The notes: generated from the sequence alone by a model not told the origin. Counted from the first letter of the stretch, positions 17,486-27,188 are shown. The stretch is DNA of 64,000 bases from Flavobacteriales bacterium UBA2669 (GCA_002359215.1 DEMN01000012.1:623805-687804); one strand, 5' to 3'. Made by a program: numbers and translations.

Positions 17486-19975
17486 ATGTTAGATACTCTC
17501 TTTATTGATGTAATATTGCCTTTGCCTGTACCTAATTTTTTTACGTATAGGGTTCCAAATGAATTGAATGATAACATCATTATAGGTCAAAGAGTTATTG
17601 TGCCTTTTGGTAGAGGAGGCAAATTATACACTGCTTTAGTTAAGCAAAAACACCATACTCCTCCAAAAGATTATCAAGCAAAATATTTATATGCTATATT
17701 AGATAACCATTCCATTGTAAATGAAAAACAGTTAAAACATTGGGATTGGATAGCCGATTATTATCTTGCTTACCCGGGTGATATATTTAATGCGGCTATT
17801 CCTGGAGCGTTAAAGCTATCTAGCGAAACAAAATTTGTAATTAATAGAAATACTGAGTTTAATGACAATGATTTAAGTGATGATGAATACCAAGTTTATG
17901 AGGCATTAACGGTTAGGGAAGTACTGACACTTAGCGATGTTTCTGAAATTTTAGCAGTAAAAAATATTCATCAAATTATAAAATCGCTGATAGAAAAAAA
18001 CATCATTATAGTTGTTGAAGAAATTAATGAAAAATATAAGCCTAAAGTGGTACAGTTTGTTAGACTTACAGCTTTTGCTAATAAAGAGGAAAATTTACCT
18101 GCGATATTTGATGATTTATCTAGGGCAAAAAAACAACTGGCAGCATTAATGAGTTTTGTTCAACTTTCTAATCGATATCAGCAAATTACTTACGAAGTTC
18201 CAAAATTAAATCTTCAAAAAAAAGCTAATGTAAGTAGTAGTGTAATCAATCAGTTAGTAGAGAAAAATATTTTTGAGATTTATGATGTGGTTGTAAATAG
18301 GTTAGATGATTATGGAAAAGAAGTACAAGATGTTAAATCGCTTAATGAGCATCAGATTAAAGCTTACAACGAAATAAAAACATCCTTTAAACAACACGAC
18401 ACTGTTTTGCTACACGGTGTAACAGGCTCCGGAAAAACGGAGATTTATATACAACTTATAAAAGAAGTTTTAAAACAAGGAAAACAAGTATTGTATTTGT
18501 TGCCCGAAATTGCTTTAACAACTCAATTAATTGTGCGTTTGCAAAAAGTTTTTGGCGATACTATTGGTGTTTACCACTCTAAATTTAATGAAAATGAACG
18601 TGTAGAAGTTTGGAATGAGGTGTTAAATTTTAATTTAGTTGCTAATAAAGAAAATAAGAGGTTTCAGATAATTATGGGAGCTCGCTCAGCAATGTTTCTT
18701 CCGTATAGTAATTTAGGCTTAATAGTGATTGACGAAGAACATGAAAACACTTTTAAACAGTTCGATCCTTCTCCTAGATATAATGCAAGAGATGCTTCCA
18801 TAGTGTTGGCAAAACTTCATAAAGCAAAAGTATTGTTGGGTTCGGCAACTCCTGCTATTGAAACCTATTGGAATGCTAAAGAAAATAAATACGGATTGGT
18901 AGAATTAAATTACCGACATGGAAAAGTATTATTGCCTGAAATACTTTGTGCGGATATTAAGGAAGCTACAAGAAAAAAGCAGATGAAATCTCATTTTTCG
19001 CCATTATTAATAGAAAATATGGAGGAAGCTTTTAAGAATAAAGAACAAGTTATTTTGTTTCAAAACAGAAGAGGCTATGCTCCTTATATGATTTGTGAAG
19101 ATTGCGGAAATGTACCTGAATGTAACAATTGCGATGTTTCTTTAACGTATTATAAATATACGCATCAGCTAAAGTGTCATTATTGTGGTGTTTCTAAAAA
19201 TATGCCATCAAAATGCCTTGCTTGCGGAAGTAGCAGAATATCACTAAAAGGTTTTGGAACAGAGCAAATAGAGGAGGAATTGGCATTATTCTTTCCAAAA
19301 ATTAGAATTACAAGAATGGATGCTGATAGTACTAAAAGCAAAAATGCATATCAAAAAATTATCAATGATTTTGAGGAACATCAAATAGATGTGTTGGTAG
19401 GTACACAAATGGTTACTAAAGGGTTAGATTTTAATAATGTTTCTTTAGTTGGGATATTAAATGCCGATAACATGCTTAAATTTCCAGATTTTAGAGCTTT
19501 TGAAAGGGCTTATCAAATGATGAGTCAGGTAAGTGGTAGAGCAGGGAGGACAAAAAGAGGAAAAGTAATTATCCAAACTTATGAGCCATATCATCCTATT
19601 ATTAGGCAGGTAATGGATAGTAATTATTTAGAGATGTTTACTGATGAAATGCAGCAACGTAAAAAGTTTAATTACCCACCATATTGTAGGTTAATTAGTT
19701 TTACATTAAAGCATAAAGATCAAAACAAACTAAATATAGGAGCGGATGAATTTACCAATACACTTAAAAAGAAATTTGGCACCCGTGTGTTAGGACCTGA
19801 ATATCCTGCAGTGTCAAGAGTTAAAAATTATTATCAGAAGAAAGTTTTAATAAAGATTGAAAGAAAAATTTCGGTAACTAAGGCACGAGATTTAATTTTA
19901 GAGGTAAAGCATCATTTTGAAGCTTTTAGTAATTATAAATCTGTTAGAATTTCTATAGATGTAGATCCTTATTAG
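17486..19975 (+). CDS. priA: Primosomal replication restart helicase PriA
   Basis: 829 residues from the ATG at 17486. An in-frame TTG at 17453 lies inside a terminator hairpin, and the PriA N-terminus IDVILPLPVPNFFTYRVP begins right after the ATG. Domains: 3'-DNA-end-binding N-terminus, SF2 helicase core with Walker A GVTGSGKTE near residue 311 and DEEH near 415, and a zinc-binding insert of four Cys pairs (CEDC, CNNC, CHYC, CLAC; ~536-580). It reloads the replisome at stalled forks. Confidence 0.96.
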   Translation: MLDTLFIDVILPLPVPNFFTYRVPNELNDNIIIGQRVIVPFGRGGKLYTALVKQKHHTPPKDYQAKYLYAILDNHSIVNEKQLKHWDWIADYYLAYPGDIFNAAIPGALKLSSETKFVINRNTEFNDNDLSDDEYQVYEALTVREVLTLSDVSEILAVKNIHQIIKSLIEKNIIIVVEEINEKYKPKVVQFVRLTAFANKEENLPAIFDDLSRAKKQLAALMSFVQLSNRYQQITYEVPKLNLQKKANVSSSVINQLVEKNIFEIYDVVVNRLDDYGKEVQDVKSLNEHQIKAYNEIKTSFKQHDTVLLHGVTGSGKTEIYIQLIKEVLKQGKQVLYLLPEIALTTQLIVRLQKVFGDTIGVYHSKFNENERVEVWNEVLNFNLVANKENKRFQIIMGARSAMFLPYSNLGLIVIDEEHENTFKQFDPSPRYNARDASIVLAKLHKAKVLLGSATPAIETYWNAKENKYGLVELNYRHGKVLLPEILCADIKEATRKKQMKSHFSPLLIENMEEAFKNKEQVILFQNRRGYAPYMICEDCGNVPECNNCDVSLTYYKYTHQLKCHYCGVSKNMPSKCLACGSSRISLKGFGTEQIEEELALFFPKIRITRMDADSTKSKNAYQKIINDFEEHQIDVLVGTQMVTKGLDFNNVSLVGILNADNMLKFPDFRAFERAYQMMSQVSGRAGRTKRGKVIIQTYEPYHPIIRQVMDSNYLEMFTDEMQQRKKFNYPPYCRLISFTLKHKDQNKLNIGADEFTNTLKKKFGTRVLGPEYPAVSRVKNYYQKKVLIKIERKISVTKARDLILEVKHHFEAFSNYKSVRISIDVDPY

Positions 19976-22900
19976 TTATCTTATCAATGTAACTGTACCA
20001 ATTAACTCACCTCGTTTATTGAGTACATCTTTAAAAATCACCTTCCAAACGTAAGTATCATTTTTAACTAACGTGCCTTTATAAGTCCCATCCCAACCAT
20101 TTTTCATATCATCTGAGTAGAAAAGTTTTTCTCCCCAACGGTCGAAAATATACAATTCAAATTCTTTAATATCTACACCAAAAGCATAGAAAATATCATT
20201 CATTCCATCTCCATCAGGAGTAAAGGAGTTAGGAACATAAATAGCACCATCAAAAAATACACTTATGGTATCATAACTATAACATCCATTAGCTCCTAAA
20301 ACGGTTAAATAATAAGTAGAAGATGCCTGAGCATTTACTATTGGATTAGGACAATCAGAGCAGGTTAATCCTTCTTTAGGTGTCCATGTGTATTGAACTC
20401 CATTGGAATTGGAATTAAGTTGAACTGTTTCTCCCCAAGTAGCTTCAATATCATCATCTAAATTTACTATTGGGTTGCTTAAGGTATCCACAAAAACAGA
20501 AAGAGTAGTAACGCAGTCATTGCTATCAGTTATATCTACATAATAAGTTATGGGTACATAAATTTCAGGAGAGATGCTATGGTTAGTGTTGTTGTTAAGT
20601 CCCATTGTTGGTGACCAATAATAGCTTTCACCTCCATTTGCCCACAAGTTAGCTCTGTTTCCAATACAAACAGATGTGTCGTTCACAATATCAGCATGCA
20701 CTTCTATGATGTAAATAGTTAGTGAATCAAAATCATTTCCACAACCGTTGGCAGTTTCTAAAATATAAGTTGTTGTTTGTGTTGGATAAGCTAAAGTAGT
20801 GGAATCATTTGGAGTGGCTAGTGTCGAGTTCGGTGTCCATGAATAAGTTTGTCCACCGGAGCCGTAAATGGTAATGGTATCACCTTGACAAATGGTATCA
20901 TCATCCATAGTTATGGCATTAGGTAAAACAGTATCGATTAATACAGTAGTGATAGTATCCCAGGTACAATTATTGCTATCAGTTATTTCAACAGTATAAG
21001 TGGTGTTTATGCTTGGTGTAGCCATAGGGTTGTCAATAGCATTATTGTTAAGACTTGCTGCAGGTTGCCACAAATAGCTTACACCACCATAAGCTGTGAG
21101 TTGTGCACTCTGTCCCAAACAAACCATTGTGTCAGGGTTAATATTAATGTTCTTTTGAAAAACGGTGACTAATATTTCTGCGGTATCTATTCCGCAACTA
21201 TCATGAACTACAACAGTATAAAGGGTAGTGGTATCTGGCCATACTAATGGATTGTCAATACTATCGTTAGAAATATTATAATTTGGAGACCATACATAAC
21301 TAGCACCACCATTCGCATTAAGTTGAATAGAGTCTCCTCTACAAACTCCATTAATTGGATTAGTGATAGCTGTTGGTGGAGCTGCAATAAAGACATCAAC
21401 ATAGTCAGTATCTACTAAAATACATGAAACAGAGTCGAGTGCTATTAGCATTACATGATAGGTTCCTGCTGAGTCGAATACGTGAGTTGGTTGAAAATCT
21501 GTTGAGGTATATCCATCACCAAAGTCCCAAAAATAGGTTACACCACCATTACTTAAGTTTTGAAACTGAACAGTATCTCCAACACAATAATAGGGTGTAG
21601 TAAACACTTCAGCATCGGCAGTTAAACTAGATAAATCTAATTTAAAAACACCTAAATTACAATTAGGGCCATTATCAGTATTTGACCAAGCTCCTGGAGT
21701 AGTTGGAAAATCTGATGTAGAACCAAAACAGGAGGCACAAACGGCTTGGTAAACAATACCTTTTTTATCAAATCTACTAGTTCCTCCATCAACATGGTCG
21801 AAACTGGCATTACCACCAAAAAAAGTGGCATACATTAAACTATCAGCATCTTCTGAGAACATGGCTAAATAATAGTCGCTGCCATCTGTTGTCGGTTGTA
21901 ATGCATTAGCAGTTATGGGTAAATTGTTGGTAGTACTATTTGTAGCTAAAGCATTTGAGTTTACAGCACCTCCCCACCCAGAAAGTAGAATGTAATTACA
22001 TTCATTCACCAAAAATGCAGAGAGTGCAATATCAACAAAGCCAGAACCTGTACCAAAAGTAGTTGAAAATACAGTTGTAGATAAATCGTTAGTAAGCTTA
22101 TGTAAAAACTGTCCGCTACTAGGGTTGTTGTAAACTGTAGCAGGAAAAATTGGGTAGCCATTTCTTGTTTGTCCTACCACATAAACATTGTCAGCAGTAT
22201 CTAATTGTACAAAATAACATTGATTGTAATCATTTGCTGTACCAATATAAGTACTGGCAAGAATTGATGTTGCGTTGTTATTTATTTTCATTAACCAACC
22301 GTCAGTATTGCCTAAGCTTGTAGGGTTTAATGTTCCTAATGTAGTTGGGAAGTCATTACTGGTAGTTCCTCCAGTGACTAAAATATCACCATTACTTGCA
22401 AATTGAAGGGAGTAAGCAGCGTCTGTTCCTGTACCTCCAATATAAGTACTAAAAAGTAACGTAGTTAGGTTAGAAGAAAGTTTAAACACACAACCATCAT
22501 TCCCACCTGCATTAGCAGATTGTATTGTTCCTGCTGTTACAGGAAAATCTGAGGAAGAAGTTACTGTAGCTACAAAAATGTCATCGTTGGTATCAACAAT
22601 AATTTCTCCTCGGTGTTCATCAGCATAATTGTATTTAAGTGGTTGTAGATTGTTTAAACCATCATTTCCTGTTCCCCCAATATAAGTTGAAGCTAATAAT
22701 GTTTGTCCATTAGCACTAAATTTAATCACATAAGCATCATAAGCTCCCGCAAGTGTTGTAGAATAAGCTCCTGGTGTTGTGGGGAAATTATTGGAAGCAG
22801 TTGTCCCAAAAACCAATAATTCATCATTGCTATTCACTATCATACTATGAGGGTAGTCGGAATTACCTCCGCCAAAATAAGTAGAATATTCTAATGAAGA

Positions 22901-23818
22901 ACCATTTGGTGAAAATTTACTAATAGAAATATCTAAAGCTCCTCCACCAAAAGTGGTTTGTATTGCTCCGGTGGTAACGGGGTAGCCAACTCCAAAACTA
23001 ACACCTCCTCCATATAAATTTCCTAAATCATTAAATGTTGAGGTGTAGCCCCAATTATCAACAGTAGCACCAGAATAAGAAGCAAAAATTAGAGCAGGGT
23101 CTATAATTAATGGATAGTTGGTGTTATATCCTTTCGGGAAATGAAAACTTAACGTATTGTTGTCTAATTGGAATAAACATTTCACTTCTTTTTCTTTACC
23201 ATTAATGTTCTGATAGGCATAAGGTTTTTGTTCAATTAATTCATTTACTGATGTTTTGATGTGTAAATTACCGTTTTTAATAAAAAGTTCATCAATACCA
23301 TCATAAGTTAGTTGTATGTCTTGAGGGTTACCATTTGGAGCAACAATAAAATCATATTTGAAAATCCCATCTTTTAAATAAAATGCCAAATCAATGTTGT
23401 TGTACAGTTGATGATAAGTCATTTCTTCGTATTTCTTCACATTGGAAGCCCATTTGGAATTATCATTTCCAATAAAGTAATTTTCGTAGTCAGGTCTTAT
23501 TGATTCAGGCTGCGGTGTAGCATTTAGAGCGTTTTTAAATTTCACTTTAAATGCGTGTAAATTAATAATAGAATCAGCAGCAGTAGGATTTTTAATAAAG
23601 TTATGATGTAATTTTTCTATTCTTAGTAAATCGGCTTCGTTAAAAAATTGATAAGTCAAACTATTTTGTTCTAAAAATAATTCCCCGGCAGGTAGTTTTG
23701 CTTTGTAGAGTACATTTTTGTGCCACTGACCTTTGTTTTCTTTAAACTCAATATAGGGTCGTTGGGCAAGAGCCGAAAAACCTAATAGAAGACTGATTAT
23801 GAGTAAGTAGTTTTTCAA
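19976..23818 (-). CDS. Large secreted SBBP-repeat/PKD/Ig-like protein with T9SS type B sorting domain
   Basis: 1280 residues from the TTG at 23818. An earlier in-frame TTG (23848) lies inside a -7 box, and starting at 23818 gives a clean signal peptide (KNYLLIISLLLGFSALAQ). Order: N-terminal DUF7948-type region (~20-240), SBBP beta-propeller-like repeats (~245-700; recurring STYIGGTG/STYFGG units), a PKD domain (~735-810; YFWDFGDGYTSTDFQPTHVFDSAG split), about five Ig-like/PKD-like modules with GGxSYxWxP cores, then the type B sorting domain (VPNSFTPDGDGMNDIF ... FDRWGEKLF). Probably a surface adhesin or structural protein. Confidence 0.88.
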   Translation of the reverse strand: MKNYLLIISLLLGFSALAQRPYIEFKENKGQWHKNVLYKAKLPAGELFLEQNSLTYQFFNEADLLRIEKLHHNFIKNPTAADSIINLHAFKVKFKNALNATPQPESIRPDYENYFIGNDNSKWASNVKKYEEMTYHQLYNNIDLAFYLKDGIFKYDFIVAPNGNPQDIQLTYDGIDELFIKNGNLHIKTSVNELIEQKPYAYQNINGKEKEVKCLFQLDNNTLSFHFPKGYNTNYPLIIDPALIFASYSGATVDNWGYTSTFNDLGNLYGGGVSFGVGYPVTTGAIQTTFGGGALDISISKFSPNGSSLEYSTYFGGGNSDYPHSMIVNSNDELLVFGTTASNNFPTTPGAYSTTLAGAYDAYVIKFSANGQTLLASTYIGGTGNDGLNNLQPLKYNYADEHRGEIIVDTNDDIFVATVTSSSDFPVTAGTIQSANAGGNDGCVFKLSSNLTTLLFSTYIGGTGTDAAYSLQFASNGDILVTGGTTSNDFPTTLGTLNPTSLGNTDGWLMKINNNATSILASTYIGTANDYNQCYFVQLDTADNVYVVGQTRNGYPIFPATVYNNPSSGQFLHKLTNDLSTTVFSTTFGTGSGFVDIALSAFLVNECNYILLSGWGGAVNSNALATNSTTNNLPITANALQPTTDGSDYYLAMFSEDADSLMYATFFGGNASFDHVDGGTSRFDKKGIVYQAVCASCFGSTSDFPTTPGAWSNTDNGPNCNLGVFKLDLSSLTADAEVFTTPYYCVGDTVQFQNLSNGGVTYFWDFGDGYTSTDFQPTHVFDSAGTYHVMLIALDSVSCILVDTDYVDVFIAAPPTAITNPINGVCRGDSIQLNANGGASYVWSPNYNISNDSIDNPLVWPDTTTLYTVVVHDSCGIDTAEILVTVFQKNININPDTMVCLGQSAQLTAYGGVSYLWQPAASLNNNAIDNPMATPSINTTYTVEITDSNNCTWDTITTVLIDTVLPNAITMDDDTICQGDTITIYGSGGQTYSWTPNSTLATPNDSTTLAYPTQTTTYILETANGCGNDFDSLTIYIIEVHADIVNDTSVCIGNRANLWANGGESYYWSPTMGLNNNTNHSISPEIYVPITYYVDITDSNDCVTTLSVFVDTLSNPIVNLDDDIEATWGETVQLNSNSNGVQYTWTPKEGLTCSDCPNPIVNAQASSTYYLTVLGANGCYSYDTISVFFDGAIYVPNSFTPDGDGMNDIFYAFGVDIKEFELYIFDRWGEKLFYSDDMKNGWDGTYKGTLVKNDTYVWKVIFKDVLNKRGELIGTVTLIR

Positions 23819-23845
23819 AATAGCACCAAATTGTGTTGCAATGTA

Positions 23846-23853
23846 CAAATGTA
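23846..23853 (-). promoter_or_regulatory. -7 box TACATTTG upstream of the large SBBP-repeat gene
   Basis: TACATTTG on the minus strand matches TAnnTTTG. Its last three bases are the in-frame TTG at 23848, so transcription must begin downstream of that codon. This supports translation from the TTG at 23818. Confidence 0.5.
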
Positions 23854-23912
23854 ATTAAAACAGTTGATTCATAGACTGTTTAGAACAGTTTTAGTTGCCT
23901 TGAAACAATGAT

Positions 23913-24332
23913 TTAATTGTAAATTCTTAAGGTAGCTCCATCAAAAGAAGTGTTGTATTCTTTTAAAGGCATTACAGCAGGACTTCTTAGAACAGAACCA
24001 TCTGTAATTAAAAATTGAGATCCACAACAATCGTCTATAGCAGAAATATTATTGGTTTCTACACTAACCAATGCACAACTATTTTCCGGTTGGAAAGTAC
24101 AATGCCTATCAAACGCTCTAAATTGGTCATTAGAAACTTTATAAACAATAATCCCTCTAGAACCTCCTGTTAAATAAATCCAGCTATTTACAGCATTAAG
24201 TTCTATAAATTGAGGGTCGGTAGTTTGCATGTAAATATTTACAGGAACATAAGGTATGTTCGCATTATTATCTTTCTTGCAACCAAGAAAAGAAATGAGT
24301 AAAAGAAATATAAGTAATAATCTGTTCATCAC
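23913..24332 (-). CDS. Rieske-fold-like lipoprotein with altered cluster ligands
   Basis: 139 residues. A hydrophobic leader ends in FLGC (Cys18), so it is probably lipidated. The region from about residue 60 to the end has the layout of a Rieske [2Fe-2S] domain (FRAFDRHCTF ... DDCCGSQFLITDG ... LKEY). However, the usual C-x-H and C-x2-H ligand pairs are replaced by HC (77-78) and CC (102-103). Cluster binding as in true Rieske proteins is therefore doubtful. It may be a structural derivative or use a different metal site. An 18-bp palindrome overlaps its presumed promoter. Confidence 0.6.
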   Translation of the reverse strand: MMNRLLLIFLLLISFLGCKKDNNANIPYVPVNIYMQTTDPQFIELNAVNSWIYLTGGSRGIIVYKVSNDQFRAFDRHCTFQPENSCALVSVETNNISAIDDCCGSQFLITDGSVLRSPAVMPLKEYNTSFDGATLRIYN

Positions 24333-24354
24333 TTTTTAAGTAGTTTTCAGAGTG

Positions 24355-24385
24355 TAAAGTTAATTAACTTTAAGCTTACTCCCAA
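24355..24385 (-). promoter_or_regulatory. Promoter with perfect 18-bp palindrome upstream of the Rieske-like gene
   Basis: TAAAGTTAATTAACTTTA (24355-24372) is a perfect 18-bp palindrome. On the minus strand, TTG (24385-24383) lies 20 bases before TAACTTTA (24362-24355), one base off the -7 consensus TAnnTTTG. A dimeric repressor bound to the palindrome would cover the -7 element. Confidence 0.45.
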
Positions 24386-24398
24386 CATGTTAGTCAGT

Positions 24399-25559
24399 TC
24401 ATTTTTTTTTTTTTGTAAGGATTAAAATAGGCTTATTATTTAAATTGGTAGCAGCAAATAAATAGCAGTTTCCGCCATCTTTAAGGTTAAGTTTTTTCTT
24501 AATTACAGCAACCGCATCAGGAAAGTTGCGAACACTAATGTTCACATTCGTTATACCTAATTTTTTCATCTCTTTTTTCTGATAATCTGCTACATTGTTA
24601 ATTTCAAAAATCCTTCCAGGAAAATCATTAATTAATTTGTCACTAGTATATAGGTGGGTGTGCTGAGCAAGTTTATCTAACTCGAAATGATTGCCAATGG
24701 TTTTAAAAGCTCCAGCTTTCATTATCGCAGCATTTGGTTCATACAAATATTTTTTAGGTTGACTAAAATGGGAAGTAGTGTCTTGTTCTTCTTCGTAAGT
24801 AAATTTAAAAACGTCTTCGTTTTTATCTAAATTATAGGTTATAATTTCAGTAGGCTTATTTTTTTCTTTTTCTACCAAATAGAGGACTTCTTTACAATCG
24901 TTTTTTACCGCAACAATAAAACATTTGCTTACTGTTTTTAATGCTTCTAATGTTTGTTTGATATCTAAAAATGGAGAGGTTTTTATCAATAGTTTATCTG
25001 CAGTAGATAAGATTGTTGGCAGCAGCTCAATAACGTTAGGAAAACAGTTGCTTAAATTAAAAATACGTTTATTTTCATTACGTCTATCAGGGTCTATATA
25101 AGCAACATCAAAATGTGTTTTGTTTGATCTCAAGAAAGCTTCGCTTGTTGTATTATGGAATTTAATTTTAGTATTTAATAAATTAAAATTATGTTGAACA
25201 ACCTCTAGTAATTCTTTATTTGGCTCTACATAATCTATTAATTTAAAAGAATTAGAGAAAAAATAAGTATCAACACCAAAGCCACCGGTTAAATCTATCA
25301 AGCTATTACCGTTAATCATTTTTGTTTTTAGCAAAGCGGTTTTTTCTGATGAACATTGTTCCATAGATTTTATGGATGGAAAAATAATTTCAGGTGTATT
25401 ATAAAAAGTAGGAAGTTTGTTTTTGGCTTTTTGTAAACCATTTATTTGGTTGATAATAAAATTGGCATCAAGTTTTTCTTTTTTACTTAGCAACAAAGCA
25501 ATATCATTCACATTTTTGTGTTTGTTATCTTTGATAAATACAATTGTTTCTTTATTCAT
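24399..25559 (-). CDS. SAM-dependent methyltransferase with THUMP-like C-terminus
   Basis: 386 residues from the ATG at 25559. The earlier in-frame TTG at 25574 is part of a -7 box and is rejected. The centre holds a Rossmann methyltransferase with motif I LIDLTGGFGVDTYFFS (~95) and a YIDPDRR motif (~160) reminiscent of RNA or nucleotide-base methyltransferases. The C-terminal third (ITNVNISVRNFPDAVAVIKKKL) fits the THUMP-like domain found in this Bacteroidota family. An RNA substrate is likely but unproven. Confidence 0.8.
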   Translation of the reverse strand: MNKETIVFIKDNKHKNVNDIALLLSKKEKLDANFIINQINGLQKAKNKLPTFYNTPEIIFPSIKSMEQCSSEKTALLKTKMINGNSLIDLTGGFGVDTYFFSNSFKLIDYVEPNKELLEVVQHNFNLLNTKIKFHNTTSEAFLRSNKTHFDVAYIDPDRRNENKRIFNLSNCFPNVIELLPTILSTADKLLIKTSPFLDIKQTLEALKTVSKCFIVAVKNDCKEVLYLVEKEKNKPTEIITYNLDKNEDVFKFTYEEEQDTTSHFSQPKKYLYEPNAAIMKAGAFKTIGNHFELDKLAQHTHLYTSDKLINDFPGRIFEINNVADYQKKEMKKLGITNVNISVRNFPDAVAVIKKKLNLKDGGNCYLFAATNLNNKPILILTKKKK

Positions 25560-25571
25560 AATAATAGGGTG

Positions 25572-25579
25572 CAAAAATA
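25572..25579 (-). promoter_or_regulatory. -7 box for the THUMP-like methyltransferase gene
   Basis: TATTTTTG on the minus strand, 12 bases before the ATG at 25559. It contains the in-frame TTG at 25574 and so argues against that start. No TTG is seen at -33. Confidence 0.45.
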
Positions 25580-25684
25580 AGTAAACAACTCATATAGAAA
25601 ATAAGCATTTATGGAATAGTAATTGATTAACGGCTGTTGATAAAAAAAATTTCAATTCATAAAAAAATGTTATAATTTGGCTCG

Positions 25685-26230
25685 ATGATTAAACAATTAA
25701 TTTTCATATTTTTGATAACTTTCTTATCTGCTACTACAAAAGCTCAAAATGTTGGTATTGGTGCAGATGCTATGTACAATTTTCAAACAGAAAGTTTTGG
25801 TTTTGGAGCTAGGGTAAGTTTTTTTCCGAATAGTAGTTTAAGTATTGTTCCTCAGGTGGCTTATTACCCTGGCTTTAATAAAATTAATGAATATTATTTT
25901 GGGTTGGGTTTAGAACAAAAAATTATTAGAGGAAACACCTTTAATTTTTATTTACTGGCACATGGAGCTTATAATTTATGGGCAAATCATGAAGAATCTA
26001 CAATGGATGGAGCTCAGGCTTCTAACTGGAATGCAGAAGTTGGAGCAGGAATTACAACCAACAGATGCCTTCGTCCGTTCTTAGAGTACAGGTATAATTT
26101 TAAATTTCAAGAGACACATTTAAGACTAGGACTTTTATATATTTTTGGATGTAACTCATCATCAGGCAATGGTGGTAAATACGGAGGTAGAAGAAAAGGA
26201 GGGGCAACTTTATGTCCTGCATATCATTAA
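25685..26230 (+). CDS. Small outer-membrane beta-barrel-like protein
   Basis: 181 residues with a signal peptide (FLITFLSATTKAQ, cleavage near residue 21). The mature part alternates aromatic and hydrophobic residues in strand-like runs (FGFGARVSFFP, LSIVPQVAYYPGF, YYFGLGLEQKI, RPFLEYRYNF), like small OmpW/OmpX-type barrels. The C-terminal 30 residues are a Gly/Lys/Arg-rich tail. I do not recognise a specific family. It is followed after 11 bases by a lipoprotein gene, so the two are probably cotranscribed. Confidence 0.65.
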   Translation: MIKQLIFIFLITFLSATTKAQNVGIGADAMYNFQTESFGFGARVSFFPNSSLSIVPQVAYYPGFNKINEYYFGLGLEQKIIRGNTFNFYLLAHGAYNLWANHEESTMDGAQASNWNAEVGAGITTNRCLRPFLEYRYNFKFQETHLRLGLLYIFGCNSSSGNGGKYGGRRKGGATLCPAYH

Positions 26231-26241
26231 AAATAACTTAT

Positions 26242-27150
26242 ATGAAAACAAAAATTGGATTATTATCGATAGTAGGAATTTTTATTATTTCTCTTAACGC
26301 TTGTAAAAAAGATAGAATTGAAAAGTCTAAAAATGAATACGAACCTGTTAACAGCTATTTAGATATGAAAAAACAGCAAGAACAAGAGTTCGTTATTAAT
26401 GGACCTTCTAATGATACTATTGTTGGAAATCAAGGTACAAAATTGCTCGCGGGCAAAGATTGTTTAATGTTTCCAAATGGAGATTCTGTTCATTATCCAT
26501 TTTCTGTTAAATTAGTTGAGCTTTACACCCCAAAAGATATGATGTATTGGCAAATGCCAACAGTTGCTGCGGGAAATATTTTAGAAACAGATGGAGAAAT
26601 AAGAGTTAGAGCAACTAAAAATAATCAGGATTTAGTACTTCGTCCGAATTGTGCTTATGGAGTACAAATGCCAAATGGAGCTCCAAAAAATAATATGAAT
26701 GCTTTTTATGGTTTTGATACAGGAAGTTTTTTCGATTGGACAGATAATCCTGCTAGTTTTGGGGTAACTACTTCTGTTAGCCCTACATTTAATATTATTC
26801 CTTATGGTTATGAAGCATTAATTGCAAGGTTGGGGTGGTTGAATTGTGGTAAGTTAGCTAATAATGGTTCAGGAAATACAATTTCATTTACATCGAGTAC
26901 GGATTATTTAGAGAATGTTGGAATTTTTATTTATTTCCCTACAACTAAATCTGTAATGCAGGTTTATAACATGACTTCAGGATTAATTCCAACCGGTACA
27001 AGTGTTAAAATAGTAATGATTGCTGTTGATGGAGGTGGAAATCTTTTTCATTATTACAATACGATGACAATAAGTGCTAACACTACTTTAGAAGTTAGTC
27101 TATCAGCCATTACAGATCCAAACTTAACGACTTTACTTGATGGCTTGTAG
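26242..27150 (+). CDS. Hypothetical lipoprotein
   Basis: 302 residues from the ATG at 26242. An upstream in-frame ATG at 26212 would overlap the previous gene and put eleven extra residues before the signal. The N-terminus is a lipoprotein signal (IGLLSIVGIFIISLNAC). The mature domain is beta-rich and includes VGNQGTKLLAGKDCLMFPNGDSVHYPFSVKLVELY, a pattern reminiscent of ZU5/GAIN-like surface domains of Bacteroidota, but I cannot assign it firmly. It is probably paired with the barrel protein just upstream. Confidence 0.6.
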   Translation: MKTKIGLLSIVGIFIISLNACKKDRIEKSKNEYEPVNSYLDMKKQQEQEFVINGPSNDTIVGNQGTKLLAGKDCLMFPNGDSVHYPFSVKLVELYTPKDMMYWQMPTVAAGNILETDGEIRVRATKNNQDLVLRPNCAYGVQMPNGAPKNNMNAFYGFDTGSFFDWTDNPASFGVTTSVSPTFNIIPYGYEALIARLGWLNCGKLANNGSGNTISFTSSTDYLENVGIFIYFPTTKSVMQVYNMTSGLIPTGTSVKIVMIAVDGGGNLFHYYNTMTISANTTLEVSLSAITDPNLTTLLDGL

Positions 27151-27188
27151 TATTTGCAACAGTGTAAAGTAGAATCAAATCATTTTCG

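Noticed and set aside
20300..21700. Regular repeats suggestive of a CRISPR-like array
   Set aside because: They are codon-level repeats of Ig-like protein modules at irregular spacing, inside one reading frame.
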